From Paragordius varius (Eukaryota > Nematomorpha): a stretch of DNA of 64,000 nt. This document shows positions 50,211 through 63,452 of this stretch, one piece after another (position 1 is the stretch's first letter; every line of letters begins with the position of its first letter). The notes beneath the pieces are model-generated. The model worked only from the letters and a program-made list of their open reading frames with translations, did no database searches and was not told the DNA's origin. Both the position numbers and the translations under genes were made by a program. The stretch is from the NCBI GenBank assembly GCA_964247055.1, contig OZ176052.1, positions 2,170,001 through 2,234,000 on the forward strand, given 5' to 3'.

Positions 50211-53200
50211 GATGAAGTGGATATGAAGAAGGGTGAAACTTTAGAAGAAACGGATGAAGTGGATATGAAGAAGGGTGAAACATTAGAAGAAACGGATGAA
50301 GTGGATATGAAGAAGGGTGAAACATTAGAAGAAACGGATGAAATGGATATGAAGAAGGGTGAAACATTAGAAGAAACGGATGAAGTGGATATGTAGAAGG
50401 GTGAAACATTAGAAGAAACGGATGAAGTGGATATGAAGAAGGGTGAAACATTAGAAGAAACGGATGAAGTGGATATGAAGAAGAGTTAAACATTAGAAGA
50501 AACGGATGAAGAGGATATGAAGAAGGGTGAAACTTTAGAAGAAACGGATGAAGTGGATATGAAGAAGGGTGAAACATTAGAAGAAACGGATGAAGTGGAT
50601 ATGAAGAAGGGTAAAACATTAGAAGAAACGGATGAAGTGGATATGAAGAAGAGTTAAACATTAGAAGAAACGGATGAAGTGGATATGAAGAAGAGTTAAA
50701 CATTAGAAGAAACGGATGAAGAGGATAGTAAAAAGGGTGAAACATTAGAAGAAACGGATGAAGTGGATATGAAGAAGGGTTAAACATTAGAAGAAACGGA
50801 GGAAGTGGATATGAAGAAGGGTGAAACATTAGAAGAAACGGATGAAGTGGATATGAAGAAGGGTGAAACATTAGAAGAAACGGAGGAAGTGGATATGAAG
50901 AAGGGTGAATCTTTAGAAAAAACGGATGAAGTGGATATGAAGAAGGTTGAACATTAGAAGAAACGGAGGAAGTGGATATGAAGAAGGGTGAAACATTAGA
51001 AGAAACGGATGAAGTGGATATGAAGAAGGTTGAACATTAGAAGAAACGGATGAAATGGATATGAAGAAGGGTGAAACATTAGAAGAAACGGATGAAGTGG
51101 ATATGAAGAAGGGTGAAACATTAGAAGAAACGGATGAAGTGGATATGAAGAAGGGTGAATCTTTAGAAAAAACGGATGAAGTGGATATGAAGAAGGTTGA
51201 ACATTAGAAGAAACGGAGGAAGTGGATATGAAGAAGGGTGAAACTTTAGAAGAAACGGATAAGTGGATATGAAGAAGGGTGAAACATTAGAAGAAACGGA
51301 TGAAGTGGATATGAAGAAGAGTTAAACATTAGAAGAAACGGATGAAGTGGATAATAAGAAGGGTGAAACTTTAGAAGAAACGGATGAAGTGGATAATGAG
51401 AAGGGTGAAACATTAGAAGAAACGGATGAAGTGGATAATAAGAAGGGTGAAACATTAGAAGAAACGGATGAAGTGGATATGAAGAAGGGTGAAACATTAG
51501 AAGAAACGGATGAAGAGGATAGTAAAAAGGGTGAAACATTAGAAGAAACGGATGAAGTGGATATGAAGAAGGGTGAAACATTAGAAGAAACGGATGAAGT
51601 GGATATGAAGAAGAGTTAAACATTAGAAGAAACGGATGAAGTGGATATGAAGAAGGGTGAAACATTAGAAGAAACGGAGGAAGTGGATATGAAGAAGGGT
51701 GAATCTTTAGAAAAAACGGATGAAGTGGATATGAAGAAGGGTTAAACATTAGAAGAAACGGATGAAGAGGATAGTAAAAAGGGTGAAACATTAGAAGAAA
51801 CGGATGAAGTGGATATGAAGAAGGGTGAAACATTAGAAGAAACGGATGAAGTGGATATGAAGAAGGGTGAAACTTTAGAAGAAACGGATGAAGAGGATAT
51901 GAAGAAGGCTGAAACATTAGAAGAAACGGATGAAATGGATATGAAGAAGGGTGAAACATTAGAAGAAACGGATGAAGTGGATATGAAGAAGGGTGAAACA
52001 TTAGAAGAAACGGATGAAATGGATATGAAGAAGGGTGAAACATTAGAAGAAACGGATGAAGTGGATATGAAGAAGGGTGAAACATTAGAAGAAACGGATG
52101 AAGTGGATATGAAGAAGGGTGAAACATTAGAAGAAACGGATGAAGTGGATATGAAGAAGAGTTAAACATTAGAAGAAACGGATGAAGTGGATATGAAGAA
52201 GAGTTAAACATTAGAAGAAACGGATGAAGAGGATATGAAGAAGGGTGAAACTTTAGAAGAAACGGATGAAGAGGATATGAAGAAGGGTGAAACTTTAGAA
52301 GAAACGGATGAAGTGGATATGAAGAAGGGTGAAACATTAGAAGAAACGGATGAAGTGGATATGAAGAAGGGTAAAACATTAGAAGAAACGGATGAAGTGG
52401 ATATGAAGAAGGTTGAACATTAGAAGAAACGGAGGAAGTGGATATGAAGAAGGGTGAAACATTAGAAGAAACGGATGAAGTGGATATGAAGAAGGGTGAA
52501 ACATTAGAAGAAACGGATGAAGTGGATATGAAGAAGGGTAAAACATTAGAAGAAACGGATGAAGTGGATATGAAGAAGGTTGAACATTAGAAGAAACGGA
52601 GGAAGTGGATATGAAGAAGGGTGAAACATTAGAAGAAACGGAGGAAGTGGATATGAAGAAGGGTGAAACTTTAGAAGAAACGGATAAGTGGATATGAAGA
52701 AGAGTTGAACATTAGAAGAAACGGATGAAGTGGATAATAAGAAGTGTGAAACATTAGAAGAAACGGATGAAGTGGATATGAAGAAGGGTGAAACATTAGA
52801 AGAAACGGATGAAGTGGATATGAAGAAGAGTTAAACATTAGAAGAAACGGATGAAGTGGATATGAAGAAGGGTGAAACATTAGAAGAAACGGATGAAGAG
52901 GATAGGAAGAAGGGTGAAACATTAGAAGAAACGGATGAAGTGGATATGAAGAAGGGTTAAACATTAGAAGAAACGGATGAAGAGGATAGTAAAAAGGGTG
53001 AAACATTAGAAGAAACGGATGAAGAGGATATGAAGAAGGGTGAAACATTAGAAGAAACGGATGAAATGGATATGAAGAAGGGTGAAACATTAGAAGAAAC
53101 GGATGAAGTGGATATGAAGAAGGGTGAAACATTAGAAGAAACGGATGAAGTGGATATGAAGAAGGGTTAAACATTAGAAGAAACGGATGAAGAGGATAGT

Positions 53201-56200
53201 AAAAAGGGTGAAACATTAGAAGAAACGGATGAAGAGGATATGAAGAAGGGTGAAACATTAGAAGAAACGGATGAAGAGGATATGAAGAAGGGTGAAACAT
53301 TAGAAGAAACGGATGAAATGGATATGAAGAAGGGTGAAACATTAGAAGAAACGGATGAAGTGGATATGAAGAAGGGTGAAACATTAGAAGAAACGGATGA
53401 AATGGATATGAAGAAGGGTGAAACATTAGAAGAAACGGATGAAGTGGATATGAAGAAGGGTGAAACTTTAGAAGAAACGGATGAAGTGGATATGAAGAAG
53501 GGTGAAACATTAGAAGAAACGGATGAAGTGGATATGAAGAAGGGTGAAACTTAGAAGAAACGGATGAAGTGGATATGAAGAAGGGTGAAACTTTAGAAGA
53601 AACGGATGAAGTGGATATGAAGAAGGGTAAAACATTAGAAGAAACGGATGAAGTGGATATGAAGAAGGGTGAAACATTAGAAGAAACGGATGAAGTGGAT
53701 ATGAAGAAGGGTGAAACTTTAGAAGAAACGGATAAGTGGATATGAAGAAGAGTTGAACATTAGAAGAAACGGATGAAGTGGATATGAAGAAGGGTGAAAC
53801 ATTAGAAGAAACGGATGAAGTGGATATGAAGAAGGGTAAAACATTAGAAGAAACGGATGAAGTGGATATGAAGAAGGGTGAAACATTAGAAGAAACGGAT
53901 GAAGTGGATATGAAGAAGGGTGAAACATTAGAAGAAACGGATGAAGAGGATAGGAAGAAGGGTGAAACATTAGAAGAAACGGATGAAGTGGATATGAAGA
54001 AGGGTTAAACATTAGAAGAAACGGATGAAGAGGATAGTAAAAAGGGTGAAACATTAGAAGAAACGGATGAAGAGGATATGAAGAAGGGTGAAACATTAGA
54101 AGAAACGGATGAAGAGGATATGAAGAAGGGTGAAACATTAGAAGAAACGGATGAAATGGATATGAAGAAGGGTGAAACATTAGAAGAAACGGATGAAGTG
54201 GATATGAAGAAGGGTGAAACATTAGAAGAAACGGATGAAGTGGATATGAAGAAGGGTGAAACTTTAGAAGAAACGGATGAAGTGGATATGAAGAAGGGTG
54301 AAACATTAGAAGAAACGGAGGAAGTGGATATGAAGAAGGGTGAAACTTTAGAAGAAACGGATGAAGTGGATATGAAGAAGGGTGAAACATTAGAAGAAAC
54401 GGATGAAGTGGATATGAAGAAGGGTGAAACTTTAGAAGAAACGGATGAAGTGGATATGAAGAAGGGTGAAACATTAGAAGAAACGGATGAAGTGGATATG
54501 AAGAAGGGTGAAACTTTAGAAGAAACGGATGAAGTGGATATGAAGAAGGGTGAAACTTAAGAAGAAACGGATGAAGTGGATATGAAGAAGGGTGAAACAT
54601 TAGAAGAAACGGATGAAGTGGATATAAAGAAGGGTGAAACATTAGAAGAAACGGAGGAAGTGGATATGAAGAAGGGTGAAACTTTAGAAGAAACGGATGA
54701 AGTGGATATGAAGAAGGGTGAAACATTAGAAGAAACGGATGAAGTGGATATGAAGAAGGGTGAAACTTTAGAAGAAACGGATGAAGTGGATATGAAGAAG
54801 GGTGAAACATTAGAAGAAACGGATGAAGTGGATATGAAGAAGGGTGAAACATTAGAAGAAACGGATGAAGTGGATATGAAGAAGGGTGAAACTTTAGAAG
54901 AAACGGATGAAGTGGATATGAAGAAGGGTGAAACTTTAGAAGAAACGGATGAAGTGGATATGAAGAAGGGTGAAACATTAGAAGAAACGGATGAAGTGGA
55001 TATGAAGAAGGGTAAAACATTAGAAGAAACGGATGAAGTGGATATGAAGAAGAGTTAAACATTAGAAGAAACGGATGAAGTGGATATGAAGAAGAGTTAA
55101 ACATTAGAAGAAACGGATGAAGTGGATATGAAGAAGGGTGAAACTTTAGAAGAAACGGATGAAGAGGATATGAAGAAGGGTGAAACATTAGAAGAAACGG
55201 ATGAAGTGGATATAAAGAAGGGTGAAACATTAGAAGAAACGGATGAAGTGGATATGAAGAAGGGTGAAACATTAGAAGAAACGGATGAAGTGGATATGAA
55301 GAAGGGTGAAACTTTAGAAGAAACGGATGAAGAGGATATGAAGAGAAACATTAGAAGAAACGGAGGAAGTGGATATGAAGAAGGGTGAAACTTTAGAAGA
55401 AACGGATGAAGTGGATATGAAGAAGGGTGAAACTTTAGAAAAAACGGATGAAGTGGATATGAAGAAGGGTGAAACTTTAGAAGAAACGGATGAAGTGGAT
55501 ATGAAGAAGGGTGAAACTTTAGAAGAAACGGATGAAGTGGATATAAAGAAGGGTGAAACATTAGAAGAAACGGATGAAGTGGATATGAAGAAGTGTGAAA
55601 CTTTAGAAGAAACGGATGAAGTGGATATGAAGAAGGGTGAAACATTAGAAGAAACGGATGAAGTGGATATAAAGAAGGGTGAAACATTAGAAGAAACGGA
55701 TGAAGTGGATATGAAGAAGGGTGAAACATTAGAAGAAACGGATGAAGTGGATATGAAGAAGAGTTAAACATTAGAAGAAACGGATGAAGTGGATATGAAG
55801 AAGAGTTAAACATTAGAAGAAACGGATGAAGTGGATATGAAGAAGGGTGAAACATTAGAAGAAACGGATGAAGTGGATATGAAGAAGGGTGAAACTTTAG
55901 AAGAAACGGATGAAGTGGATAATAAGAAGGGTTAAACATTAGAAGAAACGGAGGAAGTGGATATGAAGAAGAGTTAAACATTAGAAGAAACGGATGAAGT
56001 GGATATGAAGAAGGGTTAACCTTTAGAAGAAACGGAGGAAGTGGATATGAAGAAGGGTTAAACATTAGAAGAAACGGATGAAGTGGATATGAAGAAGGGT
56101 GAAACTTTAGAAGAAACGGATGAAGTGGATATGAAGAAGGGTGAAACATTAGAAGAAACGGATGAAGTGGATATGAAGAAGGGTGAAACATTAGAAGAAA

Positions 56201-56499
56201 CGGAGGAAGAGGATATGAAGAAGGGTGAAACATTAGAAGAAACGGATGAAGTGGATATGAAGAAGAGTTAAACATTAGAAGAAACGGATGAAGTGGATAT
56301 GAAGAAGGGTGAAACTTTAGAAGAAACGGATGAAGTGGATAATAAGAAGGGTTAAACATCAGAAGAAACGGAGGAAGTGGATATGAAGAAGGGTGAAACA
56401 TTAGAAGAAACGGATGAAGTGGATATGAAGAAGGGTGAAACATTAGAAGAAACGGAGGAAGAGGATATGAAGAAGGGTGAAACATTAGAAGAAACGGAG

Positions 56500-57290
56500 G
56501 AAGTGGATATGAACAAGGGTTAAACATTAGAAGAAACGGATGAAGATGATAGGAAGAAGGGTGAAACATTAGAAGAAACGGATGAAGTGGATATGAAGAA
56601 GGGTGAAACTTTAGAAGAAACGGATGAAGTGGATAATAAGAAGGGTTAAACATTAGAAGAAACGGAGGAAGTGGATATGAAGAAGGGTTACCTTTAGAAG
56701 AAACGGAGGAAGTGGATATGAACAAGGGTTAAACATTAGAAGAAACGGATGAAGATGATAGGAAGAAGGGTGAAACATTAGAAGAAACGGATGAAGTGGA
56801 TATGAAGAAGGGTGAAACTTTAGAAGAAACGGATGAAGTGGATAATAAGAAGGGTTAAACATTAGAAGAAACGGAGGAAGTGGATATGAAGAAGGGTTAC
56901 CTTTAGAAGAAACGGAGGAAGTGGATATGAACAAGGGTTAAACATTAGAAGAAACGGATGAAGATGATAGGAAGAAGGGTGAAACATTAGAAGAAACGGA
57001 TGAAGTGGATATGAAGAAGGGTGAAACTTTAGAAGAAACGGATGAAGTGGATAATAAGAAGGGTTAAACATTAGAAGAAACGGAGGAAGTGGATATGAAG
57101 AAGGGTTAACCTTTAGAAGAAACGGAGGAAGTGGATATGAACAAGGGTTAAACATTAGAAGAAACGGATGAAGATGATAGGAAGAAGGGTGAAACATTAG
57201 AAGAAACGGATGAAGTGGATATGAAGAAGGGTGAAACTTTAGAAGAAACGGATGAAGTGGATAATAAGAAGGGTTAAACATCAGAAGAAA
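56500..57290. repeat. Higher-order repeat, 209-210 bp, four copies
   Basis: The rare variant TGAAGATGATAGG occurs at 56541, 56750, 56959 and 57169 (spacing 209, 209, 210). It is accompanied each time by GAACAAGGGTTAAAC and, in most copies, GGGTTACCTTTAG or GGGTTAACCTTTAG. Five units per block, with a one-base deletion carried along in two copies. Confidence 0.9.
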
Positions 57291-58895
57291 CGGAGGAAGT
57301 GGATATGAAGAAGGGTGAAACATTATAAGAAACGGATGAAGTGGATATGAAGAAGGGTGAAACATTAGAAGAAACGGATGAAGTGGATATGAAGAAGGGT
57401 GAAACATTAGAAGAAACGGAGGAAGTGGATATGAAGAAGGGTGAAACTTTAGAAGAAACGGATGAAGTGGATATGAAGAAGGGTGAAACTTTAGAAGAAA
57501 CGGATGAAGTGGATATGAAGAAGGGTGAAACTTTAGAAGAAACGGATGAAGTGGATATGAAGAAGGGTGAAACATTAGAAGAAACGGATGAAGAGGATAG
57601 GAAGAAGGGTGAAACTTTAGAAGAAACGGATGAAGTGGATATGAAGAAGGGTGAAACATTAGAAGAAACGGATGAAGAGGATAGGAAGAAGGGTGAAACA
57701 TTAGAAGAAACGGATGAAGTGGATATGAAGAAGGGTGAAACTTTAGAAGAAACGGATGAAGTGGATAATAAGAAGGGTGAAACATTAGAAGAAACGGATG
57801 AAGTGGATATGAAGAAGGGTGAAACTTTAGAAGAAACGGATGAAGTGGATATGAAGAAGGGTGAAACTTTAGAAGAAACGGATGAAGAGGATATGAAGAA
57901 GAGTTAAACATTAGAAGAAACGGATGAAGTGGATATGAAGAAGGGTGAAACATTAGAAGAAACGGATGAAGAGGATATGAAGAAGAGTTAAACATTAGAA
58001 GAAACGGATGAAGTGGATATGAAGAAGGGTGAAACATTAGAAGAAACGGATGAAGTGGATATGAAGAAGGGTGAAACATTAGAAGAAACGGATGAAGAGG
58101 ATATGAAGAAGGGTGAAACTTTAGAAGAAACGGATGAAGAGGATAGTAAGAAGGGTGAAACTTTAGAAGAAACGGAGGAAGTGGATATGAAGAAGGGTGA
58201 AACATTAGAAGAAACGGATGAAGTGGATATGAAGAAGGGTGAAACATTAGAAGAAACGGATGAAATGGATATGAAGAAGGGTGAAACATTAGAAGAAACG
58301 GATGAAGAGGATAGGAAGAAGGGTGAAACTTTAGAAGAAACGGATGAAGAGGATAGGAAGAAGGGTGAAACATTAGAAGAAACGGATGAAGTGGATATGA
58401 AGAAGGGTGAAACATTAGAAGAAACGGATGAAGAGGATATGAAGAAGGGTGAAACTTTAGAAGAAACGGATGAAGTGGATATGAAGAAGGGTGAAACTTT
58501 AGAAGAAACGGATGAAGTGGATATGAAGAAGGGTGAAACTTTAGAAGAAACGGATGAAGTGGATATGAAGAAGGGTGAAACATTAGAAGAAACGGATGAA
58601 GAGGATAGGAAGAAGGGTGAAACTTTAGAAGAAACGGATGAAGAGGATAGGAAGAAGGGTGAAACATTAGAAGAAACGGAGGAAGTGGATATGAAGAAGG
58701 GTGAAACATTAGAAGAAACGGATGAAGTGGATATGAAGAAGAGTTAAACATTAGAAGAAACGGATGAAGTGGATATGAAGAAGGGTGAAACTTTAGAAGA
58801 AACGGAGGAAGTGGATATGAACAAGGGTTAAACATTAGAAGAAACGGAGGAAGTGGATTGGAAGAATATTGAAACCTTAGAAACCGACAATTTGG

Positions 58896-60318
58896 TTGTT
58901 AAAAATGATTGATGTTTAGAAACGGATTAAAAGGTGTTATGAAGGTTCTGCCAAACTAGTTTTGGTAAGATTTTTAAGAATTTATATTCATTATATGCAT
59001 TTGTTTGAGTGTTGTTTAGAATTGTAAAATAAATCATAAGTATAATTTTATAATGGGGCTTTAATAGGACAAAACATTCAAAGGGGGTCTACGACAGTTT
59101 CTTTATTTATGATAACTCATAAAATTATATTCGTCCCTTTATATATCCTTATTTTATTGTATAAGTTTTGAATCTTACCAATCGATATCTGACAGGGCAC
59201 GGCTAGTTTATTTAAATTCCTTTGATATAGTTTAAACATTTATTTTAAAAAATTATATTTTTATTATTTTATTGAATTATTTAAACATATATTCCTTTTT
59301 AAACTAAATATTTCCTAAAGGGGTCACTCTCATTAATGTATACGGATAATGTTAAATATAATTAAAACAGATGTTATTCTCTGTTATGTCTAAATTTGAA
59401 TTCGCTCTTTATATAAAATCATAAACTAGAACACTAATTATTTTTTAAATAATTTTATATTTTGTAACAAATGCGTATGTTGCATAAGTTGATGATAATT
59501 AGTGGGTCAGGTTAAAAATCAACGCATCTCTAACTTTGACTGTCACATAGTGGTGTTAAGGAGAATGCCCGTCATACTTTTTCACGATATCAGATGTCAA
59601 AATATTTAGTTCTATGATACTCATTTGATATAGATAAAACGAAAAAATAATGTTTTACAAATTAATTAAGAAATTGATATTTAATATTCGTCTATCCTTT
59701 GATAAATGGATTTAACGTTTTGACAATTAGATTGCTTTCGTTTTGTGTAATTAAAATTATCAAATATATTTGCATAAATGTGGTATAAGCTCTGAATAAA
59801 CAGGGTGACAGTCATAATAGTGAATATTTTGGTTTTTATTCATAAAAAGGCGCGGTATTTATACCGATTGAAATTAAATTATAGGTAAAATTCTAAAAAT
59901 TTCAACTATTTTACCAAAAAAAATTATGTCTACATTGTTATTTTATTACAGTAGTGTATTGTAAAAACAACAAATGTTTATAATTATCATTATTTCCCTA
60001 TATTTTAACATAACCATTATTAATTTGATTAAGAACAAACTATTTTTACACCATATGTTACTGTATAGATAAAAAATATTACACATATATGTTTTTCATA
60101 AAATGTACGTTGTTTGTTTTATTTCTTACTAACAGGCGTAAACACAACTCCCTCTACATATAAATATAAACGATACGAATGCATAAATATAACAAATGTA
60201 TAGATATTGTTTAGGTACATATATATTTATTTTATATACCATTCTAACATTTTTTGTTTGTTTTCGTTAAATAATTTAAACCACTTTGTATGTTATAATT
60301 TTATACGTTATAATTTCA
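58896..60318. other. Intergenic upstream of the transposase-derived gene
   Basis: No exon recognised. It holds the small MITE at 59948-60070. Confidence 0.6.
59948..60070. mobile_element. Tiny MITE (M3), copy 1
   Basis: About 123 bp bounded by TTACAGTAGTGTATTGTAAA and the inverse ending in CATATGTTACTGTA. A related copy lies at about 60881-61000 (TACAGTAGCATATGGTAC, with AAAAAATAGTTTGTTC). Confidence 0.6.
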
Positions 60319-62193
60319 ATGGTCGAGAACAATTGTATGCCCGCCACTTTTTCTAAATTATTGGAAAATGAAATCTCTGATAATAATGATATTACAATGC
60401 AAAGGAAGGCTGAAGTATGCATTGCATCTGCAATTCAAAATCACTATCTTGGTACCAATATTAATGTACAAGAATCTCTAAATTTTCCAACAAATTCAGA
60501 TAATAATGGGACAAAACTTGTATTTACTGCAAACAATAACAACGAAACAGACGCTTCTAATTCCGAAAAACCAAAAACACCAAGAAGAAGTATACTATTA
60601 TTTTGATATATGTGATCCTCTTACGATTCCCATTTAATATGTGTTGCTAGTTTTTCATTAAATATTGCCGGTAGCATTTACAGTAAAGAGCAATTCTATT
60701 GGCGAAAAAACAGATAATATTCAGCCAAATTTAAACCAATTTTCTTCTCTTAATGTAAATGCTCTCTGGCAATTTTCAATGAAAAACTAGCGCTATTGCT
60801 CTTTAAGGTTTTTTTATTTTTTGTTCAGTATTTTTTTATTTTTATGCCATATGTGATAGCAAAGCAGATGGTTTAATACAGTAGCATATGGTACAAAAAA
60901 TAGTTTGTTCAAAAATAAATGAACAAAACTAATTTTAACACATAAAAAAACTTGTTCAATTGCAACCATTTGTTGTTTTACCAAACTCTATTTTAAAATG
61001 AAAATATTCAAAATTAATGTTGTCATAAAAAATTCATTTTTTAACCTAAACCTATTGTAATAATCTTCGCAGATTTTGCGAATAAATTCAATATTTTGCC
61101 AAGTTCGTCCATCTCTATGTACTATTTTAAAAATAAGCTTTATCCCAAAACATAATAGTATACCACACTATAGTTGGGCAATTTTCACCACAGTAGTGTA
61201 GGAAAAAACAACTAAATGTTGAATAAACATTTTTTCCTTTCTTCCATTACTCTGTTTATTTTATTCAATATTTTGTTGTACATTTCATGCACTACTGTGT
61301 TGCGCATTGCCCGATTAGTGTGAAATAAACAACCATAATATTATTATGCTGTAATAAAGGTCTTTCTATAAATAAAATCAATTATTATTATTTATAAAAA
61401 ATTGTTTATAACTTCGAGTCAAATTGGGGTATCTAAGTACCCCAGGCAATATTGAATTTGATATTTTTAAAAAAAAACTAATGAAAAAAACGGTCCCAAT
61501 TTAAATTTATGCATCTTTCCTCATAAAAATTATATGAATAACCCGAAATATCTCAATAAATTTAGTTTTTAAATATGGGTTCCATATCAAACCACTTAGG
61601 CGCCATTTTTATTTTACAACGTTTTGGCAAAATATCCTGTTTATTTGATTTCAAAGCTAAAATTAAAGCGCATATTTTAATTTAATTCACATCTAACATT
61701 GATAGAAACATAAAAAGTGGTTTATTTTGTATTATTAAAACTAATGCACATATGAGGTTGACTAAATTTTTACCTTTGTGTTTCACCTTAAAATAACTAA
61801 TATCAAGTATTTTTGAATATTTTTATATTTCGGTTAAGTAATGTTATATGAGTGCACACTTTTCATGTTTTTACATATTTTTTGAAGTATTTAATTTTAA
61901 GCAGGCCTGGGGTATCAAACTACCCCAATTTGAATCGAAGGACCGAAATGAATGTGTTGTATCCAAGTGTTAATGTTGCAAGAATGATCTAAAAAATCAT
62001 CTGACGAGACTTTACAAATTTTATTCCCGAACAAATGATAAAAATGTTTCCCTTGATTCTAAAATAATTTCAAATGATTATATTTCTTAAAACAACATCT
62101 CAAAATACGGAAAAATCTACCTCCATTCTCTCTGGCTATTAATTTAATTAATCCAAATTCTGAGCTTATTAGTTAAGCTTTGCAATTACTATC

Positions 62194-62227
<34 letters not shown>

Positions 62228-63270
62228 TTTTTTCCCACTGACATATAGAAAATAATAAATGGAATGAAGAAAAACTCAAACTGGCCTACAACTATTTCGC
62301 CGATCCGGCTTACAATCAAAAGACTAATACCGAACTTGCAAAGTTAATTGGCGTTAACAAAATTAGTCTTGGGCGTTACCGACAAGATTTGGCTAAAGGC
62401 AAGGAAATACATTTAACTAATAGTGGTAGAAGGCCAAACTACGAATTGATGAAGTGGTTGAAAGGCGTTTTCGAAAACGATAATACCATGAATCGAAAAC
62501 AACTTAAACAAATGCTACCAGCTTCGTTTGAGAAAGTTTCCCTAGTCACCATACTAATTACACTTGGTAAAATGGGTATGAGAAGCAAAATGCATCGCAT
62601 TTACGAGGAGGAGATTGTCAATACGCCAGAAATTATTAACCAACGTTACCATTTTGCCGTACGGACCAAAGATGTACCCATGAATAAAATATTTTACATA
62701 AAACAAGTTCAAGTGTTTCCAAATGGATTCATTAAACGAGTATATGTTCACAAAGACGAACCACCTACCCTAAAATATACGAAGGAACGAACAAGCCTTA
62801 TGTGTCTCGTGGGTGTGAATGGTGTCATCCGATATGATATTAAACGGGGTCTTTATGATGCAACTAGTTACGAAACATTTCTCGTCAAATGCTTAAATAT
62901 GCCTCAAACTAATGGTTCATATCTTGTGTTTGATCCAACAAATGTTATGGTAAACTTCGATACTCCAGCCCTAAGTCAGTTTAGGGAGAGATTGATTTTA
63001 TTACCCCTGTATAGTCAACAATTGAATCCGGCACATTTATTCCTTAACAAATTCCTTAAAGAACATAACGTAACGGCTCGTAGCGATACGATTGATTTAT
63101 GCTCTAAAATCGTCGATTTAATTCAAACCATAGATCAAAAACTTATCAAGGGTTATTACAACTTCTCTCATAAACTTTTGTGCAACGTTGCTTTAGCTGG
63201 GAAACCGTTAACAAAAGAATTACATGTTAATCGGCACACCAAACTCAAATATGATTTAAATTGTGATTAA
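60319..63270 (+). CDS. Transposase-derived protein (IS630/Tc1-like), catalytic residues lost
   Basis: Two exons, 60319-60589 and 62249-63270, joined in phase across a GT-AG intron of 1,659 bp: 430 residues. The start is the first ATG in exon 1 (MVENNCMPATFSK). Residues 1-91 are unlike transposases (N/S-rich, ending EKPKTPRRK). About 95-155 form a helix-turn-helix DNA-binding region (TNTELAKLIGVNKISLGRY). About 235-375 follow the DDE fold of IS630-like enzymes: IFYIKQVQV, LVGVNGVIRYDIKRGLYD, YLVFDPTNVMVN and LLPLYSQQLNPAHLF. The first Asp is K242, the second is kept (D319) and the final acid is H353. No terminal inverted repeats were found. An intact long frame with a dead active site and an intron suggests a domesticated DNA-binding protein. 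Exon 1 could instead belong to another transcript. Confidence 0.78.
60647..60791. mobile_element. Short inverted-repeat element in intron
   Basis: CTAGTTTTTCATTAAATATT with AGCATTTA at the left is matched in inverse by TAAATGCTCTCTGGCAATTT with CAATGAAAAACTAG. About 145 bp, noncoding. Confidence 0.7.
60881..61000. mobile_element. Tiny MITE (M3), copy 2
   Basis: Starts ACAGTAGCATATGGTACAAA with ATAGTTTGTTC, the inverse of the right part of the copy at 59948-60070, and ends near TTTGTTGTTTTACCAAACTC. Eroded. Confidence 0.5.
61163..61325. mobile_element. Short MITE with about 65 bp inverted ends
   Basis: CACACTATAGTTGGGCAATT, then ACAGTAGTG, and in inverse CACTACTGTGTTGCGCATTG, then CCCGATTAGTGTG. 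It folds almost completely on itself. No coding. Confidence 0.7.
61409..61973 (-). mobile_element. M1 MITE in the intron of the transposase-derived gene
   Basis: TAACTTCGAGTCAAATTGGG at the left and GTATCCAAGTGTTAA at the right, about 565 bp, inverse orientation. The leftmost bases are eroded. Confidence 0.85.
62193..62225. repeat. (AT)n microsatellite
   Basis: TA dinucleotide run about 30 bp before the exon 2 acceptor at 62248. Confidence 0.9.
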
Positions 63271-63452
63271 AAAATTGTGTTTGAATTTATTTTATATTTG
63301 TTTTGATTAAAATTATTTCTCAATTATATATAAATAATTCTTTATAAATATATGATCACATACGAACTTTGCCTAAAACGAAGCTATTATTTTAATTTAT
63401 CCAAAGTATTGGAGGACATTGTCATTCTTTGATAAAATCGAATTAATTGTGA

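Larger units (their letters stand above)
40240..58895. repeat. Giant 42-bp purine-rich minisatellite, about 440 units
   Basis: Head-to-tail 42 bp units, regular from about 40,316 to 58,857, with decayed units at both edges. The plus strand is about 79% purine (33 of 42 bases). One plus-strand frame reads EVDMKKGETLEETD and the opposite minus-strand frame reads FHPSSYPLHPFLLM, because 42 is divisible by three. Recurrent variants are GGTGAA to GGTTAA (a plus-strand stop), GATATG to GATAATA, GTGGAT to GAGGAT, GATGAA to GAGGAA, ACATTA to ACTTTA, 39 bp units lacking three bases, and units with single-base gains or losses. Both strands hold very long open frames, yet stops or frameshifts break each several times and changes hit all codon positions. 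I annotate it as noncoding repeat. The final unit runs into LETDNLVVKND and a stop. Confidence 0.96.

Noticed and set aside
40323-58747. Many plus-strand open frames (ETDEVDMKKG type) inside the minisatellite as separate genes
   Set aside because: They begin and end wherever a GAA to TAA variant or an indel falls in the repeat. There is no common start context, no splice logic and no codon-position bias.
45917-58835. Further long minus-strand frames in the array as a repeat-protein gene family
   Set aside because: They end at single-base indels spread through the array, and both strands are open by virtue of the 42 bp period.
40240-58895. CRISPR-like or telomere-like array
   Set aside because: Units abut directly without unique spacers and do not resemble a telomere repeat; the sequence is eukaryotic.
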